DNA of 64,000 nucleotides from Paraescarpia echinospica (taxonomy: Eukaryota > Annelida > Polychaeta > Sabellida > Siboglinidae): assembly GCA_020002185.1 (NCBI GenBank), contig CM034537.1:5584465-5648464 (forward strand), given 5' to 3'. Position numbers and translations under genes: made by a program. Below, one piece after another: positions 20,986-32,352 of the stretch. The notes under the pieces are model-generated. The model was not told where the DNA came from, ran no database searches, and saw only the letters and a list, made by a program, of their open reading frames with translations. Numbering within the stretch: the first letter of the stretch is position 1; each line of letters opens with the position of its first letter.

Positions 20986-22063
20986 CAGACACATATATGT
21001 GGTATCAAGAAATCACACAAGCACCGTAGACAATTAGACGCACAAAAATCGTCTCTAACCCTATGGGAAATTACAAGAAGTAAAGTGTATGCACAAAGTG
21101 CAGTATGTTCATCATAGACTTGAAATTAATGTAACATTGAAAACAGAATAGAACATCATGATCACATGTTATACAACATTAGCACAGTGGTGGGAGAGAG
21201 GGGAGGAAGGTGGGATTAATTAATTAAATCTTCCATTTCCCCCACCGGCTCCAGCTGTAGAGACCCAACCTCCACAAATAGTCGCTCTCATGGGAGCCAC
21301 CAGTTATATTGATAACAAATCCTGGTGTATAAATTTTTGTTAGCCTAAATCGGTTAACAGAGTAAGTCAGACAAGGCTTATAACGACATGATGATTTTTG
21401 ACGAATGGCTATTCATCCAAAGAGGTACACGTAAAAGCTTATTCATATTTTGTTGTTCTCTCATAATGACAAATGTAACAATTTTGTAATGTGCATACAG
21501 GTAAATAAGTCTGCAAATAATGATGTTTAACATACATTGCAAACCCGTGTAAGCTGTGAGTGTATATTTTACTTGTTATTAAATCAGATGCATTATTGAT
21601 AGTTTGCGGCAAGGTGTATCTGAGTCTGTTTCGCAAATTCGTGTTCTACCCTGATTGTATGTATATTGCATTGTCCACGTGTGTTGAAATTGTGAATGCT
21701 GTTGTTCTGATGAAGCAGCAAATTTTGAAGGTAAACAGGAAGTTTGTTATGCATGAATTTATAATACAATTTTAGTTCTTGCGATTTTAATGTGTTCTAT
21801 TTTTTTTATTTAAGACTTAAACAGTTGTTCAGTGTGAGCATTATATTTGGTTAACTTACACTAATAATTCAGACAAGTTTCTTTTGAAGTTTCTGAATTC
21901 TGTCACATTAGTAACTTCAAGTGCTAACGTTGTAGTTTAAGTGTGGCAATATTAGTGTGTTGTACAATATGATCTTTATATTAAGAGGTAATAACCATTT
22001 TAGTTTATTTAAGACACCTAGTGTCCTTGAAAACCTATTTGAAACTTTTTTAATGTGACTGTT
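20986..22063. other. AT-rich DNA, no gene recognised
   Basis: A GGGAGAGAGGGGAGGAAGG stretch at about 21190 resembles sequence that follows R in the arms, so R-related DNA may extend to about 21260. Small overlapping frames at 21439-21775 on both strands have no recognised content. The lower end may include the decayed 3' part of the minus-strand LINE that begins at 22064. Confidence 0.35.
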
Positions 22064-23545
22064 CTAGTTACATTGTTCATTAAACGTTATTCCAAGAAAG
22101 TTAAATTCTGTCACTCTATCAATAGTAGCGTTATTTATGGTTAGTAATGGGTAAGTCACGCTTTGAAGCTTTTCATTAATTCTGTTTCGTTCTGTGTTTA
22201 TAGCAAATTCTATGTTTCCAATTTTTTCACACATTGAAAATGAGTCAAGAATACTTGACAGGGTGGTGTCATTAAACTTTTTGCTGACCTTGGCAAAGTC
22301 ATTAATGTATATAAAGAATAGTCGGCCTAAAATCGAGCCTTGAGGTACGCCTGTTGAAATATTATGCATTTCTGATTTGATATCCTCTATTTCAAAATAT
22401 TGTTTTCTATTTGTTAGATAATTTTTAATTAAACTTAATGCTACTCCTTTTACTCAGATAATATTCTAATTTTTCTAGTAATATCTTATGATCCAGGGTA
22501 TTGAAAGTTTTGGAAAGGTCCATATAAATATTTATGGGAATTTAATTTTTATCCATGTGTGTCATTATCATATCGGTTAATTCAAGGGCAGCAAATTCAG
22601 TGCTATGTTCCGTTGTAAATCCATATTGGTTTTCGAACAAGAGATTTTGCATTTTGTAAAATGAATCTAGCTGGTTGTAAATTTTCTTTTCAACTACTTT
22701 TGATATAACTGGTAAGAGTGATATTGGTCTGTAATTGCTGAATTTAGTTTTGTCACATTAAAAAAAAATTGGAATTACTTTAACAATTTTAAGTTTATCA
22801 GGGAAGATACCAGTAGCTGGTATTTGATTTGTAATTAGTGTTAATGATTTTATTACTGCATGTTTAACTACTTTTAGTAATCCTGACAAAATACCGTCAT
22901 ACCCACTACTTGTTTTTGGTTGAATATTATCTATTGTTTTAGAAATAGTTTCTTCGTCAATACGTTCAAGTGAGTAAATTGGTATACTGCTCGTTCAGAT
23001 GGTATCTATTTTTATTTATAGGATTACTGATTTGTTTGGCCAAATTTGGGCCAATATTGGTAAAAAATGTATTAGATGTGTTTGCAATAAGTCTGTTTTT
23101 TTAAATAATTTTGTTGTTATACAGTGTATATCAAGGATTTAGGAAAAGTTTTCTTTTTGTGTGTTCTAGACAAAATATCACTTATAGTTCTTCATGTTTT
23201 TTTATTTTATTTTTGTATTTAATAAAACAAGATTCATAATGCAGTTGTTTGGCTGTTCGTATGCTTTTTTTAAAGTATGCTGTTATAAGATATCAGGTTA
23301 GTCTGAATTGTTGAATGTTCTGGTGAATCAGGAAGTCATTTTAAGCTTCTTGTATAACTGGTCTCTGTATCTTATTGATTTGAGCAGGCCAAGTGTAATC
23401 CATATTGATTTTCTGTGCTTATATTTTTTGAACTTAGCTATTTTGTATGGCATGTGTTTTTGTTTTTGCCCATTTGATTGATTCGTATAAAATATCATAA
23501 TTTATGTTTGGGTCAGCAGAAGGCGATTTATTAATTTTATTAGTC
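22064..23545 (-). pseudogene. LINE-B ORF2, reverse transcriptase half
   Basis: This is a CR1/L2/Jockey-like RT on the minus strand and a close relative of LINE-A. In order it reads NYRPISLLPVISKVVEKKIY, QYGFTTEHSTEFAALEL, IYMDLSKTFNTLDHK (motif A, Asp kept), then the open frame 22369-22064 with STGVPQGSILGRLFFIYIND. The motif C region is deleted: VSKKF is followed at once by NDTTLSS, where relatives have a FADD-type motif. The linker at the 5' side contains PSADPNINYDILYESIKWAK (about 23470-23530). The element is split from its endonuclease by the insertion at 23546-26745. Many stops confirm it is dead. Confidence 0.8.
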
Positions 23546-24581
23546 CTTTGGCCGAAGATCCAAGGGACTATTGCCATCACTCTGCGTCCGCCGTCCGCCG
23601 TTAGCTGCCGTATCTCAGAAACCATTCAGCAACTTTTTCTCTAATTTTGCATAGACATATCTTGGGGCACTGCCACTATGCACGAGAAATTTGATTGAAT
23701 CATGTTAAGGGCTCCCTAGGGCCTCCAAGGACCCCAAAACTGGTAAAAATGTAACATTTGGCCTATCTTTTTAAAAACTGTTCAGCAACTTTTTTTCTAA
23801 TTTTGCATAGATGTATCGTAGGGTGCTGCCACTATGTACAAGAAATCTGTATTTGATTGTATCATTCTAAGGGCACCTAAGGGGCCCCCAAAGTGCAAAA
23901 GGTTTACATTATCTAGTGATGTGGTTTTGAGAAGGGCCCTTGAGATCACCCCCAACAGTAGATGTTGTGTAATGTGCCAGAAATTCTAAAGCTGTGACTA
24001 ATTTCTACAGCCTAGGCCATTGAGACCTTGACTAATCTTTAATTGGTCACAGCACCCAGGCAGAGTAGACACACTTGACCCCTGTTAGACTGAACAGTTG
24101 CCTAACACTTTTAAACTGTATCTTCAAAACTATTGATTTTCTATAATTGCAAGTTGTGTTTATTTTGATGTTCATTTAATTATTATAAAATGGTGTGACT
24201 GTGGTGTCTATTGGTTAAAGATGTATTGTCTGTAGAAACTTGTAGGTGACAAACATAGAAAATTAATATTCTGGACAACTATAGAGTGAAATATCCCACA
24301 CTTTATTTATATCAAATGCATTCTACAGTTCTGTTTATGCTTGCCAAGCCTTGTGTAGACATGGTACTGTGTAAATCAATTGTATCAATATAGACTAATA
24401 ATTACAGATTCACAATATAGTTGACACCTGAAACAACCAAATGTCAACCATTAGAAGAGTTGACATAGTTAAGGCACAATAAAACCTTTTGTGTCAAGAC
24501 AAATACAATTCAACCAATACCCCTATCTGAACACTGCCTGTTCTTCACCTATTACATTCGCTTTGTTTAGGTATGTGGTTC

Positions 24582-24749
24582 TTTTTTATAGACAATTTTA
24601 GTTTCTTTCTGTACCTGTCTACGTATGATAACCATTTGTCCGCCCTGCTCACAATAAACATCACATGAATGATAAAAGGAAGATCACTACCACTTAACTT
24701 GTGGATTATTATTATTATAAAACTGCTCTGCTACTGCTTGGTGGACAGT
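24582..24749 (+). repeat. 168-bp direct repeat, first copy
   Basis: This copy is nearly identical to 25261-25428, offset 679 bp. It includes TTTCTTTCTGTACCTGTCTA, CGTATGATAACCATTTGTCC and a GATTATTATTATTATAAAA run. It lies inside repeat T copy 1. Confidence 0.9.
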
Positions 24750-25184
24750 TAATTAGTGGATCAAGTTCAAATACATCAGCACGTTTTTCACACCTGCATG
24801 GTAGTTTAGGCTCAGTAGTGTGCTGGCAGCTACTAAACCTATAGGCTTGTGTGAAAAGGATAGTTGGCAGAAGAACTAACTTCAAAGCACCATTGCATCC
24901 ATTTAGCCAGGCAGCAGTCACACTGTCCCAGTGTCTGCTGCTATGTTTATATAATAATTATATAGGCTTAATGATCCCAATACACCAATCTGTTGGCACA
25001 ATGTCAGATAATGGAACTAGGTTAAACATCTTAACAATAACTATAATTAGTTCTGTGGAGCTGTTTTTTTCAGTGAACAGTAAACATGTAAACATTTTAC
25101 TTCCATCATAACCCTTAATGATCTGTAACTATGATTCACCAAAAAACATTTGATTAATAATTACCTACAGGGTTGTTTGATTTA

Positions 25185-25213
25185 TGCCGGGCAGAAACTG
25201 TTTCTGCCCGGCA
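25185..25213. repeat. 14-bp perfect GC-rich hairpin with 1-base loop
   Basis: TGCCGGGCAGAAAC (25185-25198) and GTTTCTGCCCGGCA (25200-25213) surround a single T. The tight loop fits a local inverted duplication. A terminator function is not implied in this eukaryotic context. Confidence 0.85.
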
Positions 25214-25260
25214 GAAACAGCAACAATAGGAAATACATGCCATTGATAGGCAAACATGTT

Positions 25261-25428
25261 CTTTTTATAGAAAATTTCAGTTTCTTTCTGTACCTGTCTA
25301 CGTATGATAACCATTTGTCCGCCCTGCTCACAATAAACATCACATGAATGATAAAAGGAAGATCACTGCCACTTAACTTGTGGATTATTATTATTATAAA
25401 ACTGCTCTGCTACTGCTTGGTGGACAGT
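25261..25428 (+). repeat. 168-bp direct repeat, second copy
   Basis: Partner of 24582-24749 with only a few differences. The 511 bp between the copies is unique in the window. Confidence 0.9.
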
Positions 25429-26745
25429 AAGCTGCAACTGTCTTTGAGTTTGTTTACATTTTGACAAACTACTATTATATAGCACTAATTTTTGAATGAA
25501 TCACATTTTGAGAATGCATGTCATTGTTTGCGGTGTAACTTTTGTATGCTTCATTTTCTGCTGCTACAAGTTGCATTCATCTGAAAGATTATTCAATTAC
25601 CTATCCAATGATAATACATATGTTGTGGTGTTAGATATATAGCTTTGGTATATTGTACATGAGGGTTGTGATAGGAATCCATTGGACATTGCGACAGTGC
25701 AGAGAGACAGTACGAGATGTGTCACTCAGTATATGAAGTGTGACTTTCAGATACTTCATTTTGTAGTGCTATGGATTATGATGGGCCTCTCCTTTAGCTC
25801 CCTATATATTTGTAAGTTAGGTGAGTAACACCTTCAAAGTTCTGACAGCAGGACACCGCCTTCGGTGAAGTCGAGACAAAAGTTTTACAAAGGCTTCAAT
25901 TTCAAACGGTCTATCGCCGTCTAGCTGACCCATTTTTTTTTTCAAAAACTTTTCAGTAACTTTTTCTTTAATTTTTCATAGACTTTTCATGTGGTAGTGC
26001 CACTATACACAATAAATCTGTATTTGATTGATTCATTATAAGGGCACCAAAGGTCCCCTAAAATGCTAAATTTGCTAACTAAAATTAATTGTCTACCTCA
26101 GAGTAGCTATATTTATAACTTGTTGTGTATTACACCCTGCTGTGGAGCTAAGATTCTCTGCCTGCTATTGTTTGATGGAAACTGTGACTAATCTGTAGTT
26201 GGTCACTGGCAGAAGCTTGTGTCAACAGACAGCATTAAGCCACTAGACCCCTGTTAAACTTGACAGTTGCCTGTAGGTTTTAAACTGTGTCAAACAGTGA
26301 GTCTACCTTTTGCTCTCAAATAATCTGTCCTCTTAGTTTTACACATAAAGACATAATCTGGCATAACTTGATAAGTCTTTGTAGCAGCACATTTGTACTT
26401 CCAGTGTATCATTGCAACATAACATACATATTACATACTGTGTGCCACATTTGAATGTTGTGCATGTAATATTTCCATGCAATCCATTTGCATATATAAT
26501 TTCAACAGCCGTTTTCTTCATTTTCACTTTTTGACCCCTACCATGTTCAATGCTCCATAACTTCGCTGATTTTTGTAGCAGTCATATAATTTTTGAAACC
26601 GTGTAAAGCACCCTACCAAACCTTTACAAGGATGTAAGAAAACAATGTTATAATTTGTCTGACTTATCACTCATTTTGTCAGACAGGGTCACATATAGAC
26701 AGACGTATTAGTCCAAAGGACTTCAGGGCCACTTGGCCCATTTTT

Positions 26746-27673
26746 ATAAATGTCTGCTGAAGGGATTTCATTTATGAATTTGGAAATTGTTTCTTGATTT
26801 TGTATATATTAATATATTTAGGCGGTAGTTTTTTGTGGGGAACTGTGTTTTAGAAAGGTAAAGTATGGTTGATGGTCCGATAATTGTTTCTTTAGAATAC
26901 CTGATTTTGGTGTTATTGTAGGATCGGTTAATCTACAAAACAAGTTATCTATTAGAGTTCCATTATTATTTGAAAATCTTGTGGGGAGTGTAATATGGGA
27001 GTAAAAGCTATAAGATATTAATAAATAAATAAAAACCTCTTTTTAATTTATTTTAAGAAGGTTAACATTGAAATCACCAGCAATAATTATGTAAGATTTT
27101 GTTTTGTCAAAGGATGAGATAATTGGTGTGAATTCACCTTGAAACAGTACTGTTGATAATTTTCAATGAGGTCTCTTGGAGGTAGATAAATATTTCCAAT
27201 TATAATACCTTTTAAGAGTCCATCTTCAGTTATTTTGATAAATGATCCTTCCCAGTGTTGAAACTGATTTAGAGGCAGGATCACATTAAAGTTGAATTTG
27301 TTGTTTAAATAAATGACCATCCTGCCTTTATTGCTACCTGTTTTGCCTTGTGTGATGCAATGGTATCTCACAACTTGTAAGTGTGATAAATCATCGTTAT
27401 CGGAAAGCCAGCTTTTCTGAAAATATATTAAACTAAATTTAAATTTTATTTGGTTAAGTTTCTCTAAGAAAGCTTCAATTTAGCATTTATAGGTTCTATT
27501 TTAGAACTTAGTATACTAAACTGTTCATTTTGTGTTTCTGCTAGTAGTTTAAAATTGTTAAGATCATAATATGTGGAATGATATATTGGTTGAAAGTCGT
27601 CATTAGCTGCCTCATTTAGCTGTAATACATTAAATAAAGAATTCACTTCCTTGAAAACATGAAAATTATTCAT
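26746..27673 (-). pseudogene. LINE-B ORF2, start and endonuclease half
   Basis: On the minus strand ORF2 appears to start at the ATG at 27673 (MNNFHVFKEVNSLFNVLQL). The first endonuclease block (EQFSILSSKIEPINAKLK) follows. The frame 27371-27087 carries GRMVIYLNNKFNFNV, WEGSFIKITEDGLLKG and IIIGNIYLPPRDLIENY. Beyond it are IIIAGDFNVNLL (27066-27090) and SDHQPYF (about 26860-26881), the catalytic DFN and DH motifs of apurinic-like endonucleases. The lower end is interrupted by repeat T. The reading order and strand match the RT half at 22064-23545. Confidence 0.85.
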
Positions 27674-28506
27674 TAGCTAATATCATTGAAATTAATAATT
27701 ATGATTGAAACGTGCAGTAACGCCCGACTGTCCACTCAACAAAAAGCCTTATTTTATCATAGCAATAGGAAGTTAGTAATCTCCATGCTGTGTAGCATGT
27801 CACCGTATCTGTCATCATACAAGAAATGGATGTCTGTGCAACAAAAGTAATAAATATATAAGAAATATATATATATATATAAACATAATGAACAAGACGT
27901 GTCGTGACCGGATATATCCGAACCGGCCTTCTAAACAGGGAGCCTTCCTTCTCTTCTAAAAACATTGAGAATAAAAATATGACAGAACAAGAACTGCCTG
28001 TACAGCAGTATCAGAGTAATACACATGAGTACTCATACACACATTATGATTTGTAATTAGCAAAAGCAAAATAAATACCAAAAAAGAAGAAAAATACATG
28101 CTACAAAATAATGCCAAAATATTGGGACAATTTTGATGCATATATAACCCGAGTACATTTTTGAAAATAAATAAAATACCACCAGTTTTAATGACATAAT
28201 CATACATTGAAGGAGAGCAGATCAATGTAATTAACTGCCTGATATAATGTTGACTTAAGACAGTTTATCACAGGAGTAAATATATTGGTCAGACAAGTTA
28301 ACCATTTCAAAAAAGATACAGAATTACAGCACATGTCATAACACTGAAAATTCAGTTATATGTAGTACACATAAACAGTGATACAAAAATGCATTGCAAA
28401 CCCCCTTTTTATAAACAACATTTATGTGAACTAAAGTCATATTGGCTTTGCAAATATAATATACATTTACAACTCAATGCAAAAATAACTTACTGTTTTA
28501 AATGTC
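27674..28506. other. Gap between LINE-B ORF1 and ORF2; (TA)n run
   Basis: The stretch is AT-rich with a TA run at about 27868-27881. Frames at 27699-27965 and 27956-28225 (minus) have no recognised domain. It is probably the inter-ORF region of LINE-B plus later insertions. Confidence 0.35.
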
Positions 28507-28830
28507 CATACTGAGTGAGTGCCCACAATGTTAATGATGCAGATTTCTAGTATTTGTGGAGATCAACCACTGCATTAACTTTGTGGAAGACAGCATTTTT
28601 ATCCTCGATCAGTGTAATTCCATTTTATTGTCCTTCGGTTGTCTTAGAATGATCACTGGAGACGTATCCAAGTTATGTGAGTGGCCACAGAGTTAATGAT
28701 GCACATTATTCATATTTGTGGAGATCAGTCATGGCACTCATTTTGTGGACGACGTTGTTTTTGTCCTTGATTAGTGCATTTCCATTAAATGTCCAGCATT
28801 CACTTATGTTGTTTTCTTTTTTCAGTTGTC
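28507..28830 (-). repeat. Tandem duplication of the LINE-B ORF1 C-terminal coding segment
   Basis: Two 162-bp units, 28507-28668 and 28669-28830, share GTTAATGATGCA and TATTTGTGGAGATCA. On the minus strand both encode the ORF1 tail pattern (LIKDKNNVVHKMSAMTDLHK in one, LIEDKNAVFHKVNAVVDLHK in the other). The copies have diverged clearly. Confidence 0.75.
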
Positions 28831-29383
28831 TCGCTTGATAGACCATTTTTGAGCGCAGGGTTGTTATTAGTCCTCGTTAATGTAGATCTTTGATGTTTGC
28901 TTTGATTTTTCATCGTTCAGAGATTTCAGTGCAGTTCGTTGTTTGAAGACTACATCGTGCATTCTCTGGCTGCAGAAATGTATGATGACTTGTGGTCTAG
29001 CTTTGTTGTCTGAAGTTCGCCCAGTTCTGTGCTCTCTTTCTATGTTGCAGACATCAATGGGAGGAGAAATGTTCCTCCAGATCTTCCCCTTGATCACTTT
29101 TCAACTAGACCACTCACTCGTAGATTAGCGCTTTGATTATATTGTACATTTTGATCTATTTGTTATTCTCCAGGCTTTGAATCTTATTGTCCTTTTCCTC
29201 AAGCTGCGTTTGTAGTTTCTTTAATGTGGAGTGAAGTTCTTGGATTTGATCAGTTAAATCACCCGGAAACAGCACAGATTTCATCTTGTTTAAAACCGCC
29301 AAGTCATAGAAGAGATCTATTATCCTAAGTACCAGTTGATCATCAACACTGGGCCAGGAGCTTCTCTTTGTAGACTTAGGCAT
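28669..29383 (-). pseudogene. LINE-B ORF1 protein (coiled coil plus RNA-binding C-terminus)
   Basis: The frame starting at 29383 (MPKSTKRSSWPSVDDQLVLR) contains a heptad-like coiled coil (LTDQIQELHSTLKKLQTQLE, EEKDNKIQSLE). A second frame (29097-28867) gives NIEREHRTGRTSDNKARPQV and FKQRTALKSLNDEKSKQ then IYINED. The C-terminal motif ISECWTFNGNALIKDKNN follows at about 28760-28810. This is the L1-ORF1-like arrangement of coiled coil, RRM-like part and C-terminal domain, a nucleic-acid chaperone for the retrotransposition particle. It lies upstream of the ORF2 start at 27673 on the same strand. A frameshift between the two frames shows it is broken. Confidence 0.75.
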
Positions 29384-30889
29384 GTCTGTTGTCCAGTATT
29401 ATGTAAGACAGACGGGGTATTGCATAAGATATGGAGGGCTGCCAGTCATTGATGTGCATTGAGTCAGCAAAGCGTATCAAAAAACAATGCGTTTGCCAAT
29501 TTTCAATTCAAGTCCACTCACTTTCAAGAGCTTGTTACTTGTACACAAGCATCGTGGTTCAACTTGCAAGGCAGTAAGTCGATTCATTGTTTCCTGACCT
29601 GGACGTGTTTTTAAAGGTTTATTAAATTACTAACTTAATTCTGTTTTTGATCAATTATGGAACTTTTGCGCTGCAAATCATATAAATGTCATTTATTGAC
29701 TGAAAAAAGATTGTAACTATCACAAAATTGTAACACTACGTGTTTATTCTAAAAATAACTTGACACATTCATCCTCCTTGATGACTCGTTTGGTACCTTT
29801 GAAATTTCATTGGCGATTTATGACAAAAATATATTGTTATTAATAAAATATATTCAAAATTGCACAGCCTGCCAAGCTTTTAAAGTAAATAACTAAGTTA
29901 TATTAATAGTAATTGGATTTTATTAATAAAAATAGGTGTAAATTAGGTTTAATAAGCAAAAATATGTAACAAATCTCAACAGACAGCACATCAGTCCCAC
30001 TTTGTCTGAAAACGCACCCCCAAAACAAAACCTCGCTACTGATTTGCTGGTGATACTAATGTGGTGTTTGAATTTAAGATGAAACCACACGGTCCACCAA
30101 CTTCACACCCACATTATTCCAGATAAAAACCTAAGCCTCTGTAATTATGGACCCCCAAAAGGGCATGTGGTGCCCTCTGCATTGTGAAACAACCCCACAC
30201 AAACATTGTGGGGCCCCCTAGAGTCGGTATTGGAAAAACACAATACTATTTTTTATAACTTTCATAAAAGTCAATTATACATGTCAGGAAATTATAAAAT
30301 GTAAGGCTGTGACAGAGTCTCATCATCAGAGTATTCATCTTAATTATTCATAAGTCTTTATTGTGTTCAATTATTCATGAACATATGTAGAATATCTTTG
30401 TATATATTTGTCTTAATCATCAAATTGTATTGTACTGAATTATTAGTCAAAAAGTACAATACTTTGTATTTAGTACAGTCTTAAAATAATGTTGTGACAT
30501 TATTTCCTGATTTTTTCCAAGCCAACACTGTGGCTTTAATTCTGCCCACCAACATCTACAATGTTTCCCAATAGGTGTGTATGTTGATATAGTTGACCAG
30601 TGGACAAGGTTCAACTCGAACAAACAAAAGTATATGTATGAAGACAATTTGTGTTAAGTTTCCCGGTTGCTGAAATTTTAGTCATACACACTGTAATTCA
30701 CAACTTTCATACATAATAATGGACAACTATGGAATATTCTGTACTGAATATTTGAAGTATATTTGATTTTGCATAATTGAATTGAGTCTTCCTTGGTTCA
30801 GGAAGAGAATCTCGAAAGTAACTATAACGGGACTAGTTTCAATGCTTAAGTAATTGCTCCCCTAACCTGTAGACATAACGGGAAGTCGC
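29384..30889. other. AT-rich DNA, no gene recognised
   Basis: This is probably the LINE-B 5' region near 29400-29600, then unclassified DNA. A C/A-rich block lies at about 30000-30240 with no open frame of note. Minor frames on the minus strand (30447-30647) have no domain. Confidence 0.35.
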
Positions 30890-31085
30890 TATAGCAGGCC
30901 TAAACCCAATCGAACACCATCTAGACATCTTTGGGAAGCATTCAGCCACACAGCAATTAATGTGCTAAGACCATTCATACACAAATATCCACCACAGTCT
31001 ATATTCATACCGCTGAGTGAACTGGAACAATATAGAGTGAACGAAGGTTCAAAACGGCAGCAACAGTATTTAAACACAGGTTCTC
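30890..31085 (+). pseudogene. Tc1/mariner-like transposase C-terminal remnant
   Basis: Translation around 30896-30945 gives GLNPIEHHLDIFGKHSATQQ, matching the usual Tc1 motif (SPDLNPIEHLW) that carries the third catalytic acidic residue. After a frame change come YPPQSIFIPLSELEQYRVNE and KRQQQYLNTGS, where Tc1 proteins have PP-x-L-x-x-L and a Trp-Asn element. The rest of the transposase and the terminal repeats were not found. It is a short decayed remnant. Confidence 0.5.
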
Positions 31086-31749
31086 TCAGGTGAGAGTCTG
31101 ATGCTCCAGTGAATGAGTCGTCGCATTCAGGGTCAGTGATGGTTAGAATTATTTAGGTTTAGTGTTTCAATGAATATGCAGTTGACCACCCTCCTAGTCA
31201 ACTTGTCACATGGTGTAGCCAGGAATTGTTTATTTAATTTGCACAGTGCATAAATTAAAAAACTTATAATTTGCAAGGTGCATAGCTAGCCTCACTTGGC
31301 AAACTTCCTAATAATAATTATGACCCCTGGCTTAAGAGGGTTATTCTGGGTAACAAAATTGAAAATGTCAAGGTTTCTTTAATGCATGTTTCCTTAGTGT
31401 GATGTTTTGAAGTACCCGTACTGTTTTGAAATTAATCTGTGTCATAGGGTGAGGTATATGTGAATAGTTTTTGTTATGCTATAAGTGCCATTGACTAGAT
31501 TTATTCTGAAGAAAACTCTTTTCATTGTGTACGCATTGCTTATTTGGTTGTTGGAAAGAAAATAGTAGGTAAAATGTAATGTTCAGCCAAAAATTAACAG
31601 GAAAACAAGAGTTAAGAGACAAAAAGTACCAGATTATATATATTATTACTATTATTTTTTATAGATTATAAATTGCTTTACTTTTGTGTTAAAATATTTT
31701 GTGTTTGGAAGGTACATGTGCCAAATCAACATATTTTCAGGAAGTTTGA
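31086..31749. other. AT-rich DNA, no gene recognised
   Basis: No domain-bearing frame and no repeat match elsewhere in the window was seen. The stretch lies between the Tc1 remnant and the hAT-like element. Confidence 0.35.
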
Positions 31750-32352
31750 CAGGGGTAGAACTTCAGCATTTATTTTACTGGACAGCAGGACTAGTAAAGA
31801 CAAAAGTTTACTAGTCCGCCAAAAGGTTTACTAGTCCTGAAAATATCAAAACAACACAAATTTAAATTGCAACAAATGCGTCAGACGGTCCATGGTGGCC
31901 GTTTTCAGCACTTGAATGGCTCGGTGGGCAGTTGCAGTGTTTTTCCAGCTTGCGTTTTCTGCTGGTTTTGCAACCCCAGTCAAGTAATGATACATCGTGC
32001 ATAAACATAGACCAATAAAGCAATGTAGATGTAAACCGTATTCGAAAACCGTGCATTTGAAAATGACCACCAATTGCACTCATTAGCCCTACCCCTCTAC
32101 CAGATACGCTAAACCAAACAAAACTGTCATTTCAGAATTCGATGTCACACAACAGCCAATCAACAGCACTGTTTCACTTTTCACTGTCGCCTCATTACGT
32201 AAAGAATTAGTTTGTCAATGGTACGGATGGTGGCATCATGCAACATGCTGATTTTTACTAGACAGCCGGACTAGTTGGTAGGCAGATTTACTAGTCCGCC
32301 GTAATCTTTACTAGTGTACGGACTAGCGGACTAGTGGGTAGTTCTACCCCTG
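31750..32352. mobile_element. 603-bp hAT-like non-autonomous element, TTTGA duplication
   Basis: Ends CAGGGGTAGAACT (from 31750) and AGTTCTACCCCTG (to 32352) are 13-bp inverted repeats of the CAGGG type used by hAT elements. TTTGA flanks both sides (31745-31749 and 32353-32357), fitting hAT groups with 5-bp target duplications. Both subterminal regions carry many TTTACTAGTCCGCC or GGACTAGT motifs in either direction, likely transposase binding sites. The interior (about 31860-32100) has no transposase. Confidence 0.8.

Larger units (their letters stand above)
23546..26745 (+). mobile_element. Inserted repeat T, copy 1 (3.2 kb)
   Basis: The repeat begins TTAGTCCTTTGGCCGAAG with a self-complementary end (AGTCC..TTTGG and CCAAGGGACTA). 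It ends ATTAGTCCAAAGGACTTCAG then CCACTTGGCCCA. It splits LINE-B between RT linker and endonuclease. Inside, a module of about 150 bp (CAGCAACTTTTT, CTGCCACTATGCAC, then AAGGGC) repeats at about 23625, 23780 and 25945. The outer parts match copy 2 (36019-38040) at both ends; the middle differs. No transposase was found, so this is a non-autonomous element of unknown class. Confidence 0.7.
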
